A stretch of DNA of 64,000 nt from Ectobius pallidus (GCA_964059195.1 CAXKWD010000008.1:47720502-47784501); one strand, 5' to 3'; positions 45,990 through 57,579 are shown, numbered from the stretch's first letter. Made by a program: numbers and translations. Notes: a model not told the origin generated them from the sequence alone.

Positions 45990-46095
45990 CATATTCAAGC
46001 ATTGGTATTGTATGTAAATGGTGTATTTTCAGTGATTAATGAAAGACAAATTGAAGATGCACTGAAATTACTGAACATGCAGGAACAGACCATAA
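45990..46095 (+). pseudogene. Penelope-like RT block, inverted relative to its neighbour
   Basis: The plus-strand frame LYVNGVFSVINERQIEDALK continues KLLNMQEQTINFTE. It matches the YVDD-F-x-V block of Penelope-type RTs, with N-G in place of D-D. It lies head to head with the downstream part on the minus strand. Confidence 0.5.
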
Positions 46096-47066
46096 ATTTT
46101 ACAGAATGAAAAACCAAGCTTATGGATAAAACACCTAGGAAAACAGGCAGGAATCTTGCTCAGAAAGTAATGAATCATGTGTAGGAAAAACAAAAATAAA
46201 TATAGACATATGATTAAAAGGACACACGAGAAACATTTAATATTGTCAAATACAGAAACTAGCAGTAGCAGCTCATTGTTGGAACAATAATCGTAACATA
46301 TGTAAGGAGGTGAAATTATTGAAATTGGTAATTAAACATAAAGATATGGAAGTTTGAGAAAAGATTTATATATGAAGTTCAAAGATAGGTTAATGAATTT
46401 TGAAATACCACAAGAAGAAGACTTTATCAAGAAGTTCATTAAATCTACACCAGAGGGCACATCAGTATTCTCCAAGCAAGGATTTGACAGTTGACTAGAA
46501 TTGAAAATGTGGGCAAAGTCCATGAATCAAGTGTTCTGCAAAAATGTAAATAAAAGTGAAGTTGAAAGCATTTAAATGGCAACCATATCATTTAATTAAC
46601 TGTATAAAAGTTCCTTTATTATCCTTTATTACACTGTGCTTTAAAATGTAATATATATTTTCATTCATAATTGTTTTGACGCATCCCATATGGAGGCCTA
46701 CATATTCAGCTGGACTAAATAAATCTTAATGGAGTGAGATTTTAAAGATTTTTTCCACCTTATACCCTCAAAAATAAAAATAAATAACCGTCAAAACAGT
46801 CATAAGATATTTGGGATTCCTTTGAAATTACACAGAATTATCAGATGTTGTACAGTGACTCAAATAAAAAATGTCGGGACTCATATGCAGTTAAAATTAA
46901 AGTTTTAAAGCCTTAGTTCACAAGTTTCCTATAAAAAAAACATAAAATATAAATCATTCTCAAAACATATGAGGCCATGCGACGGCAGGGAAAAATGAGC
47001 AATGCGGAAAGCACAACACTCGATATCCAACTTAATGTATTGTCATAATTCATTTTGCAATGTGTC

Positions 47067-48075
47067 ATGGCGCCACATAGAAATGATAGCTTGAGAGAAA
47101 GTGTAGTTAGGTCTGTAATTGACCTGCATTTTTCGTCATCTGAAGCAGCGAGAAGGTTCCATATTTCTGAAAGAGCAGCTCAGAGGTGAGTCCTTCACTA
47201 TAATGCAACCGGAAGTTTTCATAGGAAACATGGATCCAGCTGTCCGTGTATTTCGACGCTGCAACAAGATGCTAGATAGGTCAGAGAAGTTGAACGTAAT
47301 CCGTTTCATACTGCTGCATCCATGAAGGCTACTGCTCAATTCCCTGGCTATCATCAAGCCATTAGGAACCAAGTAAGATCCGCTGGTTTATGTTCTAGGC
47401 GAGCACTCTCTAGATTAGTCCTGAAGGAAGAACACAAGGATGTGCACCTCGTATTTGCAGTTAAAAAAACTGACTTCGACTGGAGTAGAGTGATAACTTC
47501 ATATGAAGTTAGTTTTTTGAGTGCACCTTTGGGGGCAGTTCTAGTGTATCGAACATTTGGTACCTGGTACAATCCCAAATACACCTCAACTCGTGCAAGG
47601 AGTAGCAGGGTAAGTGTGACATGCTGGGCTGGATGTCTCATGAAGGGGCTGATACGCTCCACCGAATTAGTGGGCGGTTTAACCAGTGGTAGTACCGTCA
47701 GTTTCTAGAGAGGTATATGCTTGTTTATGCCAGGCTTTGTTTTCCTGATGGAAACCTTCAGTTCCAACAGGATAACAGCCCAATCCACACTGCTCGAACG
47801 GTTCAAACCTGGTTCGCTGAAACAGATGATAAGACTTTCCAGTGTGTTCCCCAGATTTAAATCCTATTGAGAATGTGTGGGTGGAAATAAAGAAGCATAT
47901 GAGAAGGAACTGGCCGAATCCTCCTCCAGCTTCTGAAGAAGAACTGTGGGAACTAATTCAAACTGCTTGGGATGCTGTGGTAAACAAGGACAATTATTTT
48001 CTAAACCTTGTAGAGTCAATGCCCAACAGAGTGAGGGAAGTTATAGTAATGGATGGCGAATGGACTTCTGACTGA
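47067..48075 (+). pseudogene. Tc1-like transposase relic
   Basis: The start MAPHRNDSLRESVVRSVIDL and SSSEAARRFHISERAAQR form the N-terminal HTH, followed by a stop. Later frames give GRFNQW and YRQFLERYMLVYARLCFPDG. The catalytic Asp is in NLQFQQDNSPIHTARTVQTW and the catalytic Glu in NPIENVWVEIKKHMRRNW. The C-terminus ends VIVMDGEWTSD. Several frameshifts and stops inactivate it. Clear inverted ends were not found. Confidence 0.85.
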
Positions 48076-48339
48076 GCGTATAGCTCTTTTTTTTCCACTT
48101 ATTCTTATTTAAGTTCATTATTATGTTTCATTATGTTATCTTCTATTTTCAGAATGTTTCTTATTATTTTATGCCACAGATACGCATTTGTTGTAAAATC
48201 ATACTTTCTTTCTTGTTTTCTTTTGTGTGTGTCCAAAATTCGACACCAACAATGATAATTCATTACAAGTAATTATTATTTTATTCTAGTCATTGCCGGG
48301 TTTAAAAAAATAAACATAAATAAAAATAAAAAATATACA

Positions 48340-48415
48340 AGATCCCACTAAGGATCGAACCCTGGTCCAACACGTTCAATTCTGATGTCTTAACCAGTAT
48401 GCTATTGCAAACAGA
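48340..48415 (-). other. tRNA-like sequence with A and B boxes
   Basis: On the minus strand TAGCATACTGGTTAAGACATC (A-box region) is followed by GGGTTCGATCC, a B box. The acceptor stem does not close and a T-rich tail follows. It is a tRNA pseudogene or a short SINE. Confidence 0.5.
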
Positions 48416-48909
48416 TGAGAATAGCCTACATAATTATTCTGATGAGATTGTAATATCCAAGATTGAAAATACGTTTAAGCCAAAGCTATTGATTTTGCAC
48501 TAAAAGTACCGGTATTACAAAATAAAATATTTAAAAAATGCTTCTTGAATAAACATATTCCTTGTGAATTTATTCATTATTAATATTATAAGAACCTGCA
48601 CGCAAGAATATGGCAGCTGCGAGGCATAAAGCCACAGCCTTCTATATATGTTCGTCTTTTAACAAAAGAGACTAAATAATCAAGAAAATACATGGATAGA
48701 CAAGAGGCAGGTGTGAAGCTAAACTTAAGTCTTCCGGTACATGTGCATATGCTCCTTCGTGGTACTTTACCAAATAACGCCGGACGTTTTTTATTTGATC
48801 AACTGCACTGGAATTTATTTACATATCCTATTAATGGCTATATTGTTAACAGACTATGTTAAAAGAATAAAATATATTTACAAAAGCTAGAATAAATGTT
48901 AAAATTATA

Positions 48910-49053
48910 CAGCCTGTGCATTTAGACGTGAGCACTTGTATGCGCCACAGAGATAAGGGCGGGACGGAAGTGGAGTGTGTTGCTAGTATGAATCACGTGT
49001 GCCATTCCACTGCGCATTGTGTTTACAGTGCTCTCGTCTAAATGCACAGACTA
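48910..49053. mobile_element. Short MITE, about 144 bp
   Basis: Inverted arms share CTGTGCATTTAGACG and GAGCAC, at 48913-48935 and 49028-49051. The centre is GC-rich (GGGCGGGACGGAAGTGG) with no ORF. TA at the left edge suggests a Tc1/mariner-type MITE. Confidence 0.72.
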
Positions 49054-50665
49054 TACACATCAAATAAATGTAATATTAATATAATAATAGATCAGTTACT
49101 GTTTATCAGCCATATAAAATGATCAGTCATCAATAAAAACATCTTGTAAATTAAAATATAAAAAATTATCTTATAACAGACACTAATTTAACCCGTTATG
49201 AAACAGCTCATCTAAAACAAAATTCTTGTGACGACTTCATAAACATGCCCATCTGAACTTATTTCACTGCCGGCAGAAGCACTGTATACCCCAAGCGGTA
49301 ATTTGATACTGATTCCTCTGTAAGAAGCTTCTGTAAGCCACCGCATTTCAGCCTATTGGGGTTAAGCACAGGGTTATAGAACCCAATAGGGAAGGGATAA
49401 AGACTGATCATTTTGCATTTTAAGAAGTGATGATGGCTTTAGTGAAGTATGCTTTACTTTTCATATTATGAATGAGTAGGGTGGCCAGACATCTGGCTTT
49501 TGGCCGGACTGTAAGGCTTTTGGATAAGCAGTCCTCCATCTGGCACGGCTTTATGCCGGACGTTGATTTGTCCCCCTTTTCGAGACTCTGATGGATCGTA
49601 AAGCGTATTAAATAAATTTGTATTTTCCCGTCCGTTCCTGGCAAGGAATCTATTCCTAAGGTTGGCACGCTTGTCCATACAATGATAGCGTACTATCATT
49701 TATTTGGTGCAGTATGTGGCGTTGGCTGTACTCTTGATTGTTCTTCAAGTCTCCATTTGTATTGTACATTCATTGCATTGTACATTCATAAATGTAGTAG
49801 TAGTAGTAGTAGTAGTAGTAGTAAGTATTCTGCCATCTGGCAGGTTTTCAAACTTGGTACGCGAATTTTGTTTTCCAAAACTTTCTATCCTCTGCTTCTT
49901 CCTTCAGCATCCATTATTTCCTCTTTTCATTTAAATAGTCCAACAGCTGAATCTTCTCCTTCCAAGTTCAGTTGTTCCCTCCAGTCTTCCTTCTACGACG
50001 TCATGTAATAAGCAGTTTCTTCTCAGAATGTGCCCAATCCAGTTTGCTTTCCTCTGACGAATTGTGTGTATGATTGACTTCTTCTCACCCATTCTACTCA
50101 GAACCTCTTCGTTTGTCACCATGTCCATCCACTTTATCTTTTCTATCCGTCTCCAGCACCACATTTCACCACTTTCTAAATATTTCTTCTCTAATTTCCT
50201 CAAAGTCCATGTCTCTGATCCATACAAAGCAATACTCCAAATATAACACTTCACCAGGTATTTACGTAGCTCTAGGTTCAGACTACTAGTTAGCAGAGTT
50301 CTCTTCTTCATAAATGCTTTCTTGGCCATGGCAATTCTTGATCTTATCTCCTTGGTGCAATAAGCATCTTTCGTCAGTACACTTCCTAAGTATTTGAACT
50401 GGTTCACGTTCTCTAATTCTTGATTTCCCATCATAATTTGACGCGGCTCTTCTCTCTTCGATATCCTCATCACCTTCGATTTACCTATGTTGATTTCCAT
50501 TCCATACTTTCTTCCTGTTTCCACCAGACTGTCAATCATTCCTTGCAATATTTCTTGTTTCTTTGCCAGAATCACCAGGTCATCCACATATTTGATGGTG
50601 TTAATAGCGTATCCTCATCATCATCATCATCTACATCAAGATAGGCCAAATTTTCCTGTTCCGGC

Positions 50666-51968
50666 TCAGAAGTCATCTTCCCATCGTCGTCGAGGTCTTC
50701 CTATGTCTCTAGTTCCTATGGGTTTATATAACATTGCCTGTTTTGCCGGTCTATTGTTCTGCATCCTCAGTATATGATCGTGCCAACATTGCTTGTAATT
50801 CATAATCTTATCATTTAAATTATATATGTTCAACTGTTCTCTTATAACTTCATTTCTCATATGGTCTGTGAGGGAATATCCAGCAACATATCTAAGAAAT
50901 TTCATTTCTGCTGTTTCTATCATTCTTCTATCTTTTCTGTTCATGGCCCAATTCTCTGAGCCATAAGTCAAAACGGGAACTGCCATAGTCTTATAGAATT
51001 TTAGCATTGTTTCTTTTTGTGTTTTATTTTTTAACGTTCTCTTTATCGTCCCACATATGTTTTGAAATTTGTAAATTTTGTTTTTCAAATCTTCTTCATA
51101 ATTAAATGTTACATCGCAACCCAAATAATTGAAATGTTGTACCTGTTCTATAATTTTATTATCAATCATTATTTTGGACCTTCTTGGGTATTTTCCCTGT
51201 GCTGCCATTACTTTCGTTTTCGTTACCGATATGTTTAAATTATATGTTTTCATTATTTTCTCCAGCTGAAATGTGGCAACTTGTAGCTTATTCTCATTTT
51301 CTGCAAGAACAACCTGATCATCAGCAAACAGGATTGTGTTTAAAATTGTTGTATTAATTTTAAAATTATATCTTAGCTGATTCTGCCATTCTGCAGTCGC
51401 TGCGTCCATATAAATATTAAAAAGTGTGGGCGACATTGGGCAGCCCTGTCGTACTCCTAAAGTAACTACTTCATTTGTAGCACTTTTAGTGCTTCCTGTA
51501 TCAATGCTGATCGTTGTTCTTTCATACATATTTTTTATCATTAATGTAAGATGTCTCGGATACCCTTGTTTTAACATTATATCCCATAGTTTTTCACGAT
51601 TCACCTTATCAAATGCCTTTATGTAGTCTACAAAAAAGGATATGGGTTTCCAGATTAAACTCTCTTCTTTTCTGAATAATTTGCCGTACTGTAAAGATAC
51701 AATCTGAGCACGATCTGCCTCTTCTGAATCCGTGTTGTTCATTCTCCAGTAATATTTCCGATATATTATTAAGACGTCTGGTTAGAATTTTGGCATATAT
51801 TTTATAGCCTGTATTTAAAAGGCTTATGCCTCTGTAATTATTAACATCATTTCTATCTCCTTTCTTAAATATGGGTTTTATTACTGCTCTTTTCCATTCC
51901 TCTGGAATTTTAAGTGTCGACCAACAGATATTAATAATCCTTAAGGGTATATGTACGTGAACTACCAC
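50666..51968 (-). pseudogene. LINE copy B reverse transcriptase, palm to C-terminus
   Basis: Two overlapping frames (51968-51609 and 51742-50666) form a nearly complete RT. The fingers are EEWKRAVIKPIFKKGDRND and NEQHGFRRGRSCSD, the palm VDYIKAFDKVNREKLWDI and FADD, and the thumb end HFNYLGCDVTFNYEEDL. The reading frame changes once. The first residues (upstream of IINICWSTLK) lie beyond the TTAA MITE, at 52694 and above. Confidence 0.85.
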
Positions 51969-52693
51969 AAAAATATTAAAAAAATGCAGGTTCTAAGATA
52001 TTAAAATTTTACAAGAAAATGAACTCAAAAGTGGACAAAAATTGCAGGGTCCTATAACAAGGCTTACTAGAACATAACTAGCTGATAAAAGTATAAAAAA
52101 TTGACTAAGTTATTTTTAAATTACATGTTTTATAGGAGCATGAAAAAAATTAATTCAGATGCACTTATCACTTCCTGTAGAGATAGCATTTTTCTGGTTT
52201 CTCTGACACCTTTCATTTTTTTAATGCATATAACTAATATATTTTTCTACAAAGTAGACTACTTTCATGCAGCTAAAGTTATTATTTTTAATGCAATTAA
52301 TTTTTATATATCGCATATAAAATATCTTCAAATTTGATCAATATTTCATGACACAATTTCTTTAATTTTATACCTATGTGCATCATTGTAGTCTACTTTA
52401 TGCATATGTGCACGTAAAATTAGTGTAAAAAATTTCAGTCTTCTATCTCTAATGGTTGTGGAGCTAACTAATAATATGTGTGTAAAATAAGAGTTACTGG
52501 GAAATTCAATTTTAAGTTCATAGTGAATAGTAGCTCAAAGCATGTAAACATATTTAAATGTCCATTTAAATGGCACAAATAATTTCTAAACCTATATAAA
52601 CTATGTATCAATGGATGCAGAAAATTCAGCACAATTTTTTAGTGCTATAAACAAAAAAACATAAATTTCAAAATAATTCACGTACATATACCC
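51945..52693. mobile_element. 749-bp MITE with TTAA duplication
   Basis: TTAA flanks both ends (51941-51944 and 52694-52697). The inverted ends are GGGTATATGTACGTGAA. Removing the element and one TTAA restores the LINE frame (ASFRIKERFLRIINICWSTL). It is AT-rich and has no transposase. TTAA points to piggyBac or Kolobok mobilisation. Confidence 0.93.
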
Positions 52694-54354
52694 TTAAAAA
52701 TCTTTCTTTAATTCTAAAAGAGGCATATTTAAATAACTCCATATTTATGTCATCCCATCCTGGGGTTTTCTTATTTTTGAAAGTTTCCAGGATTGTATTC
52801 AGTTCTTCCATAGTGATACTGTCTACCTCATAATGTTCCCTATCTCTTTGTTCCTTCTTACCTTCTTCTGCATTTGACCATAATTCTTTGAAATCCCCCC
52901 GGGGATTGTCGCCTTGTCGTGGCGGAGGGGCTCAGTACCCAATGATCTAGACGGCATGTTCAGGGAGCATAGCTGCTGACTTGCCAGAGGAGAGGGGAAG
53001 CGAAGAATAATCCACAACGGGCAGATGGGGTTCGGCAGTCGGGAAGACAACTCATCTAGGAGAGAAAACTCCGAAATAAATCCGGGAAGAGGACTCTCGT
53101 AAGCCGTGGTGAAGGCAACCATCTAGGGGATGAAAACCCCGACAGAAAATCCTGGTCCTCCAGGTTGGGGGTTCTGCGGTTGGGTTGGTGTCCCACCCAG
53201 ATAAAATATTTGTTCACTCTTCAAGCTCAGAAGAATGATAGCCGAATAGCGTATCCTCCTATCACAAAATTCCTAACTCCTTCTAAGGCTTCTTTTGCTA
53301 GCCAATCTCCATAAACGTTGAACAAGATGGGTGACATACGATATCCTTGACGCACACCTCTTCCTATTTCTACACTGTTGGTCACTCCATGTTCTAGATG
53401 CACTTTCACTTTTTGTCCCAGGTACAAATTGCGGATTAGTCTCCTGTCCTTCCAGTCAATGCCTATTTCTTTGAGTATGTCCATTAACTTTTCCCAGTTC
53501 TCTCGGTCAAAAGCTTTTTGCCAATCAATACAGCAGACACACACTTCTTCGTTGACCGCTAAAACTCTCTCATAAATAGAGATGAAAATCTCTTTTTGCA
53601 GTGTAAAATCATTTATTTTATATAAATGCAGTTATTAAGTAAAATTAGTCAGGGTTATACCATGTAATATCTGCTGTCCAGCCAACCATGCCCGAAGTTA
53701 TACTATGCTAGATTACCAAAGATGTGTGTCCTCCTTTCTGACATTTTAGAAATGGCCACCCTATGAATGAGGCAGAATTATGCCATTTTAATACGTATTT
53801 ATTTATTTCATGTTATTATATAATTATACTGCATTTTAATCTGATATCAACACACCTCTCAACTGTTTGCTATTTCATCTGCATTTTCCATGTTTAATTC
53901 CACACAAGGACGGCAGAATGGTACATTTTGGTTCGTTTATATCTACGTCGATCTCTAGTTGGACAAGCTACAGAATAGGTAAAATGTAATCATTCATACT
54001 AGCAATAACTCATGGTTTAGAAGCAAATCACTGTTCTTGAAAAATCTGACTTCTGCTTGCAAGTTATTATTATAATTTTTTTTTATTATTATCTGGCCTC
54101 ATTCCTCTTTGTGTTGAGCACAGTTAGTGCTCTTATAGTACTAAATAAAGCGTGTTATGATACTGTTAAGTAGAAACATTTTCTGTAATTCAGTGTATTT
54201 TCTGCTCCATGTAATTCAAGAGAGAAATTCAGTCCTTCCACTAAAAAGGGATTTACCATAAGTTCACACTTATTTTCGTATTTATTGTGTTTCAAATAGT
54301 TTTCAGCAAGTTGAGGGTGTGTGTAGTATAAGAGTGATAATAATTATAACTCAC

Positions 54355-54557
54355 CCAACATATCTGTCATCTTTTTCAGATTTGTCTTCATCTCATTTAG
54401 ATCACTCCTTTTGTATATTTTTCTTTTGTTTGGATCACCAATCTCTGTTCCAAAGTCCAACCAAACTGTGATGAGTGTAGGTAGAGACTGGTGCAGAAAT
54501 TCACAGCCATGTTGCAGTGATTGTGAATAATATCTCACAATATTTACTTGAATTTCC
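54355..54557 (-). CDS. ATR: ATR kinase, exon (FAT domain, most 5' exon seen)
   Basis: This 203-bp exon has one base, 67 codons and one base, between TTTACAG and GTGAGT. It reads VRYYSQSLQHGCEFLHQSLP, LITVWLDFGTEI and then MKTNLKKMTDML. Vertebrate ATR has YGNQFIYQSMPRMLSLWLDF at this place. Its last G joins AG of the next exon to make Glu. No further upstream ATR exon was recognised up to 64000. Confidence 0.92.
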
Positions 54558-54639
54558 CTGTAAATATTAATAAACACAAGCATATTATAAAATAATTTCT
54601 CATTCTTCCATTAAGTTTGTGTCCATAATATAGTAATAA

Positions 54640-54733
54640 TACTTAGTTGTGGTAGTTAATAATTCGGGATTTTTCCAGAATGCCTTTTATAAAACAATAT
54701 TAAGACCAATATTAACATATGCAGCAGAAACTA
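54640..54733 (+). pseudogene. LINE remnant left of the IS630/Tc1/mariner insertion
   Basis: The frame reads QNAFYKTILRPILTYAAET up to the TA at 54732. Beyond the transposon it continues RADTNKTKQILSTCEMKVL (57582 on). It is the thumb end of an RTE-like RT. Confidence 0.82.
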
Positions 54734-55261
54734 CAGTACAAAATAAACAACCTGCGACTTCTGACAGTTCACTCGAAGCAGGTAGCAGGGACAGCTGCGT
54801 TGCCACGTTGTAGTAGTAGAGCTTCTGTCAGCTGTTTAGCCGCGCTCGAAATTTCAAACCTCTCGCAAAGCTTCAGCATTTAATAGGCTCATAATGGTTA
54901 AAGGTAGGATCGTAAATTAAATTGCTTAAGTCTTCAACATTTTTATTTTATTCCTAACATTTTGCATTTAAAATACGAAGTATAGCGTTAATAAATTTTT
55001 ATTCAATTGAAGGTCATATTTAAAAATGTTGGGTTTTTTTACCACCTTATCATTGAGGGAATAAGGTTAAAAAATCCAACATTTGACTTCTCTGTCAATC
55101 CAGATTTATGCAGCATGCAGCATACGAAATTTGTAGAAAATAACCATTAAGTGTTGGCGCCGCAGTCGAAATGACCATGCATGACCAAAATTTTTCCTTG
55201 TGTTTAGTTATAAACATTCTTGAAAATGTAACAGTTTTCCTAGCTTTTAGTTATATAATTG

Positions 55262-55307
<46 letters not shown>

Positions 55308-57579
55308 GTATTATTTTATTTTTCGATGTAACACAATAAAATTAAATAATATTTTACAACTTCTAACTGCTCTTATGAACTTACATGCTCCTTATAAATT
55401 ACTTACGCCACATGAATACATGTCCGCTTTAGACATCTGTCTTTATACGAATGTTTCTGGACCGCCCCTCCTTATAGCTGCTGCTTCTTGCCCCTATATA
55501 TATTCTATGAAATATCTCAGTATTGGTGAAAGAATTTGCATTCCATACATCTTTGTTTGTTTTTTACATTTTGTTTTTTGCGTAATGGAAATAAACACGT
55601 CTTCAAACCTATACAATGCTATGCCTATCACTTGCCTTGGATTTTTTAATAATAATAATAACAACAATAACAATTATTGCTTAGACATAATGACAACTTA
55701 GACGTATAGCATTGTCTGAAAATAAAATAAAATAAAATTACTCACTTTCATGGTGATAACGGTGCCACTCCAAGGGATGAGTCCCTTTCGTCTTCTGAAG
55801 CAGAAGAAGGAGAAGAATAACCGTTGATCGAGATGATCATTTTATCGACACACTTGTCTAAAATCCCTTCTTTTTCCCATTGTTCTTCGACAAGTTTCTT
55901 GCTGTGCGTTACCACTGCCGACCAGTCGTCTTTAGTCACTTGCTCTATTGCTTGCATTGTTAGCTGCTCCACTTCGGTGATGGTGAACCTTTTATTGTTT
56001 CTTGCCACGTAACCTTTAATCTGAGCCCATATATGCTCGATTGGATTAAAGTGGCAATGGTAGGGAGGGAGTCTGATCACACGATGGCCATGTTTTCTAG
56101 CTATTTTGTCTATTTCACGCAACGGTTCTGGTTTGTATGGTGTAATCATGTCCATTAATTCGGCCTTCTTAGCATCCTTGTTAAGAACAATGTCTTTGTT
56201 TTTTGATAAAACATGCTGCTCCAGCCACTCAAGCATTTCCTTCTTCAACCAGTGCATGGTGGGTGCCTTGTTTACAATCACAGAGTGATAAGGGGCGTTA
56301 TCCATCACTATGGCGGAATTAGGAGGGATGTTTTTAAGTAGTCTGTTTTGGAACCATTCCTTGAAAGTTGAAGCATTCATTTCCTCGTGATAGTCTGTTG
56401 TTTTCTTCGAACGAAACATAAGGAAACAGTTGGGGACTAAGCCATTGGAAGTCCCAGCATGAAGGACAATTACTCTACCTCCCTTTCCTATTGGAATCTT
56501 CATTGTACCCTTTTCAGAATGGTCAGTCCAACCTTTTGTTAAACTATGCCCGGCATTCACCCAGGTCTCATCCAGCCAGACAATGCTTTCATAGTTTTCT
56601 TCGCTAATGGCTCTCAAGTAGCGACAGCGCCAGGCAACAATGTCTTGCCTTTCCATTAAAAACGATCGATTTGAAAATTTATCAAATTGAAACCCCAGTT
56701 CATTCAGACAGGTGCGAAGAGAAAACTCACTGCCAGTGAATAAATTCGCATCCTTAAGACTGCTGATCAGCTTCTTTAAAACAGGGTATTCTTTTCTCTC
56801 AAAATAAGTGTAGACGTGCCGCCGAATAGCATCTTGTTGGAAGCAGTCCAAATCTGTGACCCTTTTCTTATATTTTCGAGTTTTACCTGGGGTTTCTAAT
56901 GCTTGGGATGTTTCAGCTCTTGGTTCTGTTTCCTCTTCTTCCCAGTCACCAAGCTCCTGAGCTTCCTTTTCTTTACCAATTCTAATGACAGTGCATCTTG
57001 AAATACTAAGCGCAGCTGCTATTCTTTCCACTACCTTATTAATGTCAATTAAAGGTCCACCATTTTCTCTCTCCCGCTCGAAATAATCACGTAAGGAACA
57101 AACCATTTCCTGAACTTGACCCCGGAGCGCCCATCCATGCCTGCCGCCAATATTCGCCTTTTGTCGAGGAGTATGTACTGCAGTTCTTCCTCATTTGCGT
57201 TGTGGTTGAGACATCACAATATTAAAATTGCTGTAATACTTGGCTTTTACACGGAACCACCCTTAAATTATTGCTATTTAAAAGCTTTTAAATAATTGTG
57301 TGCACTGATATTCTCTCCAAGCACACGACCACTCAGTAACAAGCCGAAAATAGCGCTAATACACGGAACACAAAAATTAACACAAGTAAGCAATAGTGAA
57401 CCACGTGCTACTATGTAGTGCAATATGGCAACGTGCTACCCCTCAAATTTCAGGTTGTAGGCGAAGGGAGAAGAGGGTGGTGGCACCTTACTGGCTACAG
57501 CACAAGCGGTGGGAACGTTGCCATGGAAACATACCCCTCCAAGAACTGTCAGAAGTCGCAGGTTGTATATTTTGTACTG
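54734..57579 (-). mobile_element. IS630/Tc1/mariner-type transposon, 2846 bp, both ends intact
   Basis: Inverted ends of 37 bp with one mismatch begin CAGTACAAAATA and continue CAACCTGCGACTTCTGACAG. TA is duplicated at 54732-54733 and 57580-57581. Removing the element and one TA restores the host LINE frame through AAET-RADT. A 452-codon transposase frame lies inside. An ATT microsatellite is at 55262-55308. Confidence 0.95.
55748..57106 (-). CDS. DDE transposase with an unusually long D-to-E spacing
   Basis: A 452-residue open frame. An HTH-like RIAAALSISRCTVIRIGKE lies near the start, then a KYKKR-type basic patch. The catalytic Asp residues are in IVWLDETWVNAGH and IVMDNAPYHSV, and the Glu is in YHCHFNPIEHIWAQIKGYV. 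Counting gives about 87 residues between the second Asp and the Glu, against 34 in Tc1. Long-spacer groups such as DD82E (Sailor) are known; whether this belongs there needs alignment. In-frame coding continues upstream to an ATG at 57214 (MSQPQRK), broken by one TGA at 57193-57191. The enzyme is otherwise complete. Confidence 0.92.
   Translation of the reverse strand: MVCSLRDYFERERENGGPLIDINKVVERIAAALSISRCTVIRIGKEKEAQELGDWEEEETEPRAETSQALETPGKTRKYKKRVTDLDCFQQDAIRRHVYTYFERKEYPVLKKLISSLKDANLFTGSEFSLRTCLNELGFQFDKFSNRSFLMERQDIVAWRCRYLRAISEENYESIVWLDETWVNAGHSLTKGWTDHSEKGTMKIPIGKGGRVIVLHAGTSNGLVPNCFLMFRSKKTTDYHEEMNASTFKEWFQNRLLKNIPPNSAIVMDNAPYHSVIVNKAPTMHWLKKEMLEWLEQHVLSKNKDIVLNKDAKKAELMDMITPYKPEPLREIDKIARKHGHRVIRLPPYHCHFNPIEHIWAQIKGYVARNNKRFTITEVEQLTMQAIEQVTKDDWSAVVTHSKKLVEEQWEKEGILDKCVDKMIISINGYSSPSSASEDERDSSLGVAPLSP

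Larger units (their letters stand above)
50617..53244 (-). mobile_element. LINE copy B with inverted 5' segment
   Basis: Inserted in copy A with a 14-bp duplication, AATAGCGTATCCTC, at 50603-50616 and 53245-53258. The 3' tail is a GAT repeat. RT coding (52870-50666) includes NKKTPGWDDINMELFK, NNYRGISLLNTGYKIYAKIL, GVRQGCPMSPTLFNIYMDA and FADDQVVLAE, then GRPRRRWEDDF. A frameshift lies near 51640. Beyond 52900 the sequence CGGGGATTGTCGCCTTGTCG, which I take as the 5' end of such LINEs, runs in the opposite direction, as expected from twin priming. Confidence 0.82.
49794..53569 (-). mobile_element. 5'-truncated RTE-type LINE (copy A), split by copy B
   Basis: The 3' tail is an AGT/ACT repeat at 49795-49824 and TCATAAAT is duplicated at 49786-49793 and 53570-53577. 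The upstream part (53259-53569) reads CVCCIDWQKAFDRENWEKL, IGRGVRQGYRMSPILFNVY and IGGYAI. The downstream part (50602-49931) continues NTIKYVDDLVILAKKQEIL, VNQFKYLGSVLTKDAYCTKE and TIRQRKANWIGHILRR. Restoring the join makes the RT frame continuous through the YVDD. The RT fingers and endonuclease are absent. Confidence 0.9.
49477..53763. mobile_element. hAT-type non-autonomous element hosting nested LINEs
   Basis: The outer element of a nest. The ends are TAGGGTGGCCA and its inverse. TGAATGAG is duplicated on both sides (49469-49476 and 53764-53771). Without its inserts it would be about 0.5 kb. It contains an RTE fragment with an AGT tail. Confidence 0.9.

Noticed and set aside
17620..54557. 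Host kinase exons assigned to TOR or SMG1 instead of ATR
   Set aside because: The stretches SLQKPRQITFLGSDG, DDLRKDFRYMEFN and YSQLISRICH agree with ATR far better than with my knowledge of other PIKKs.
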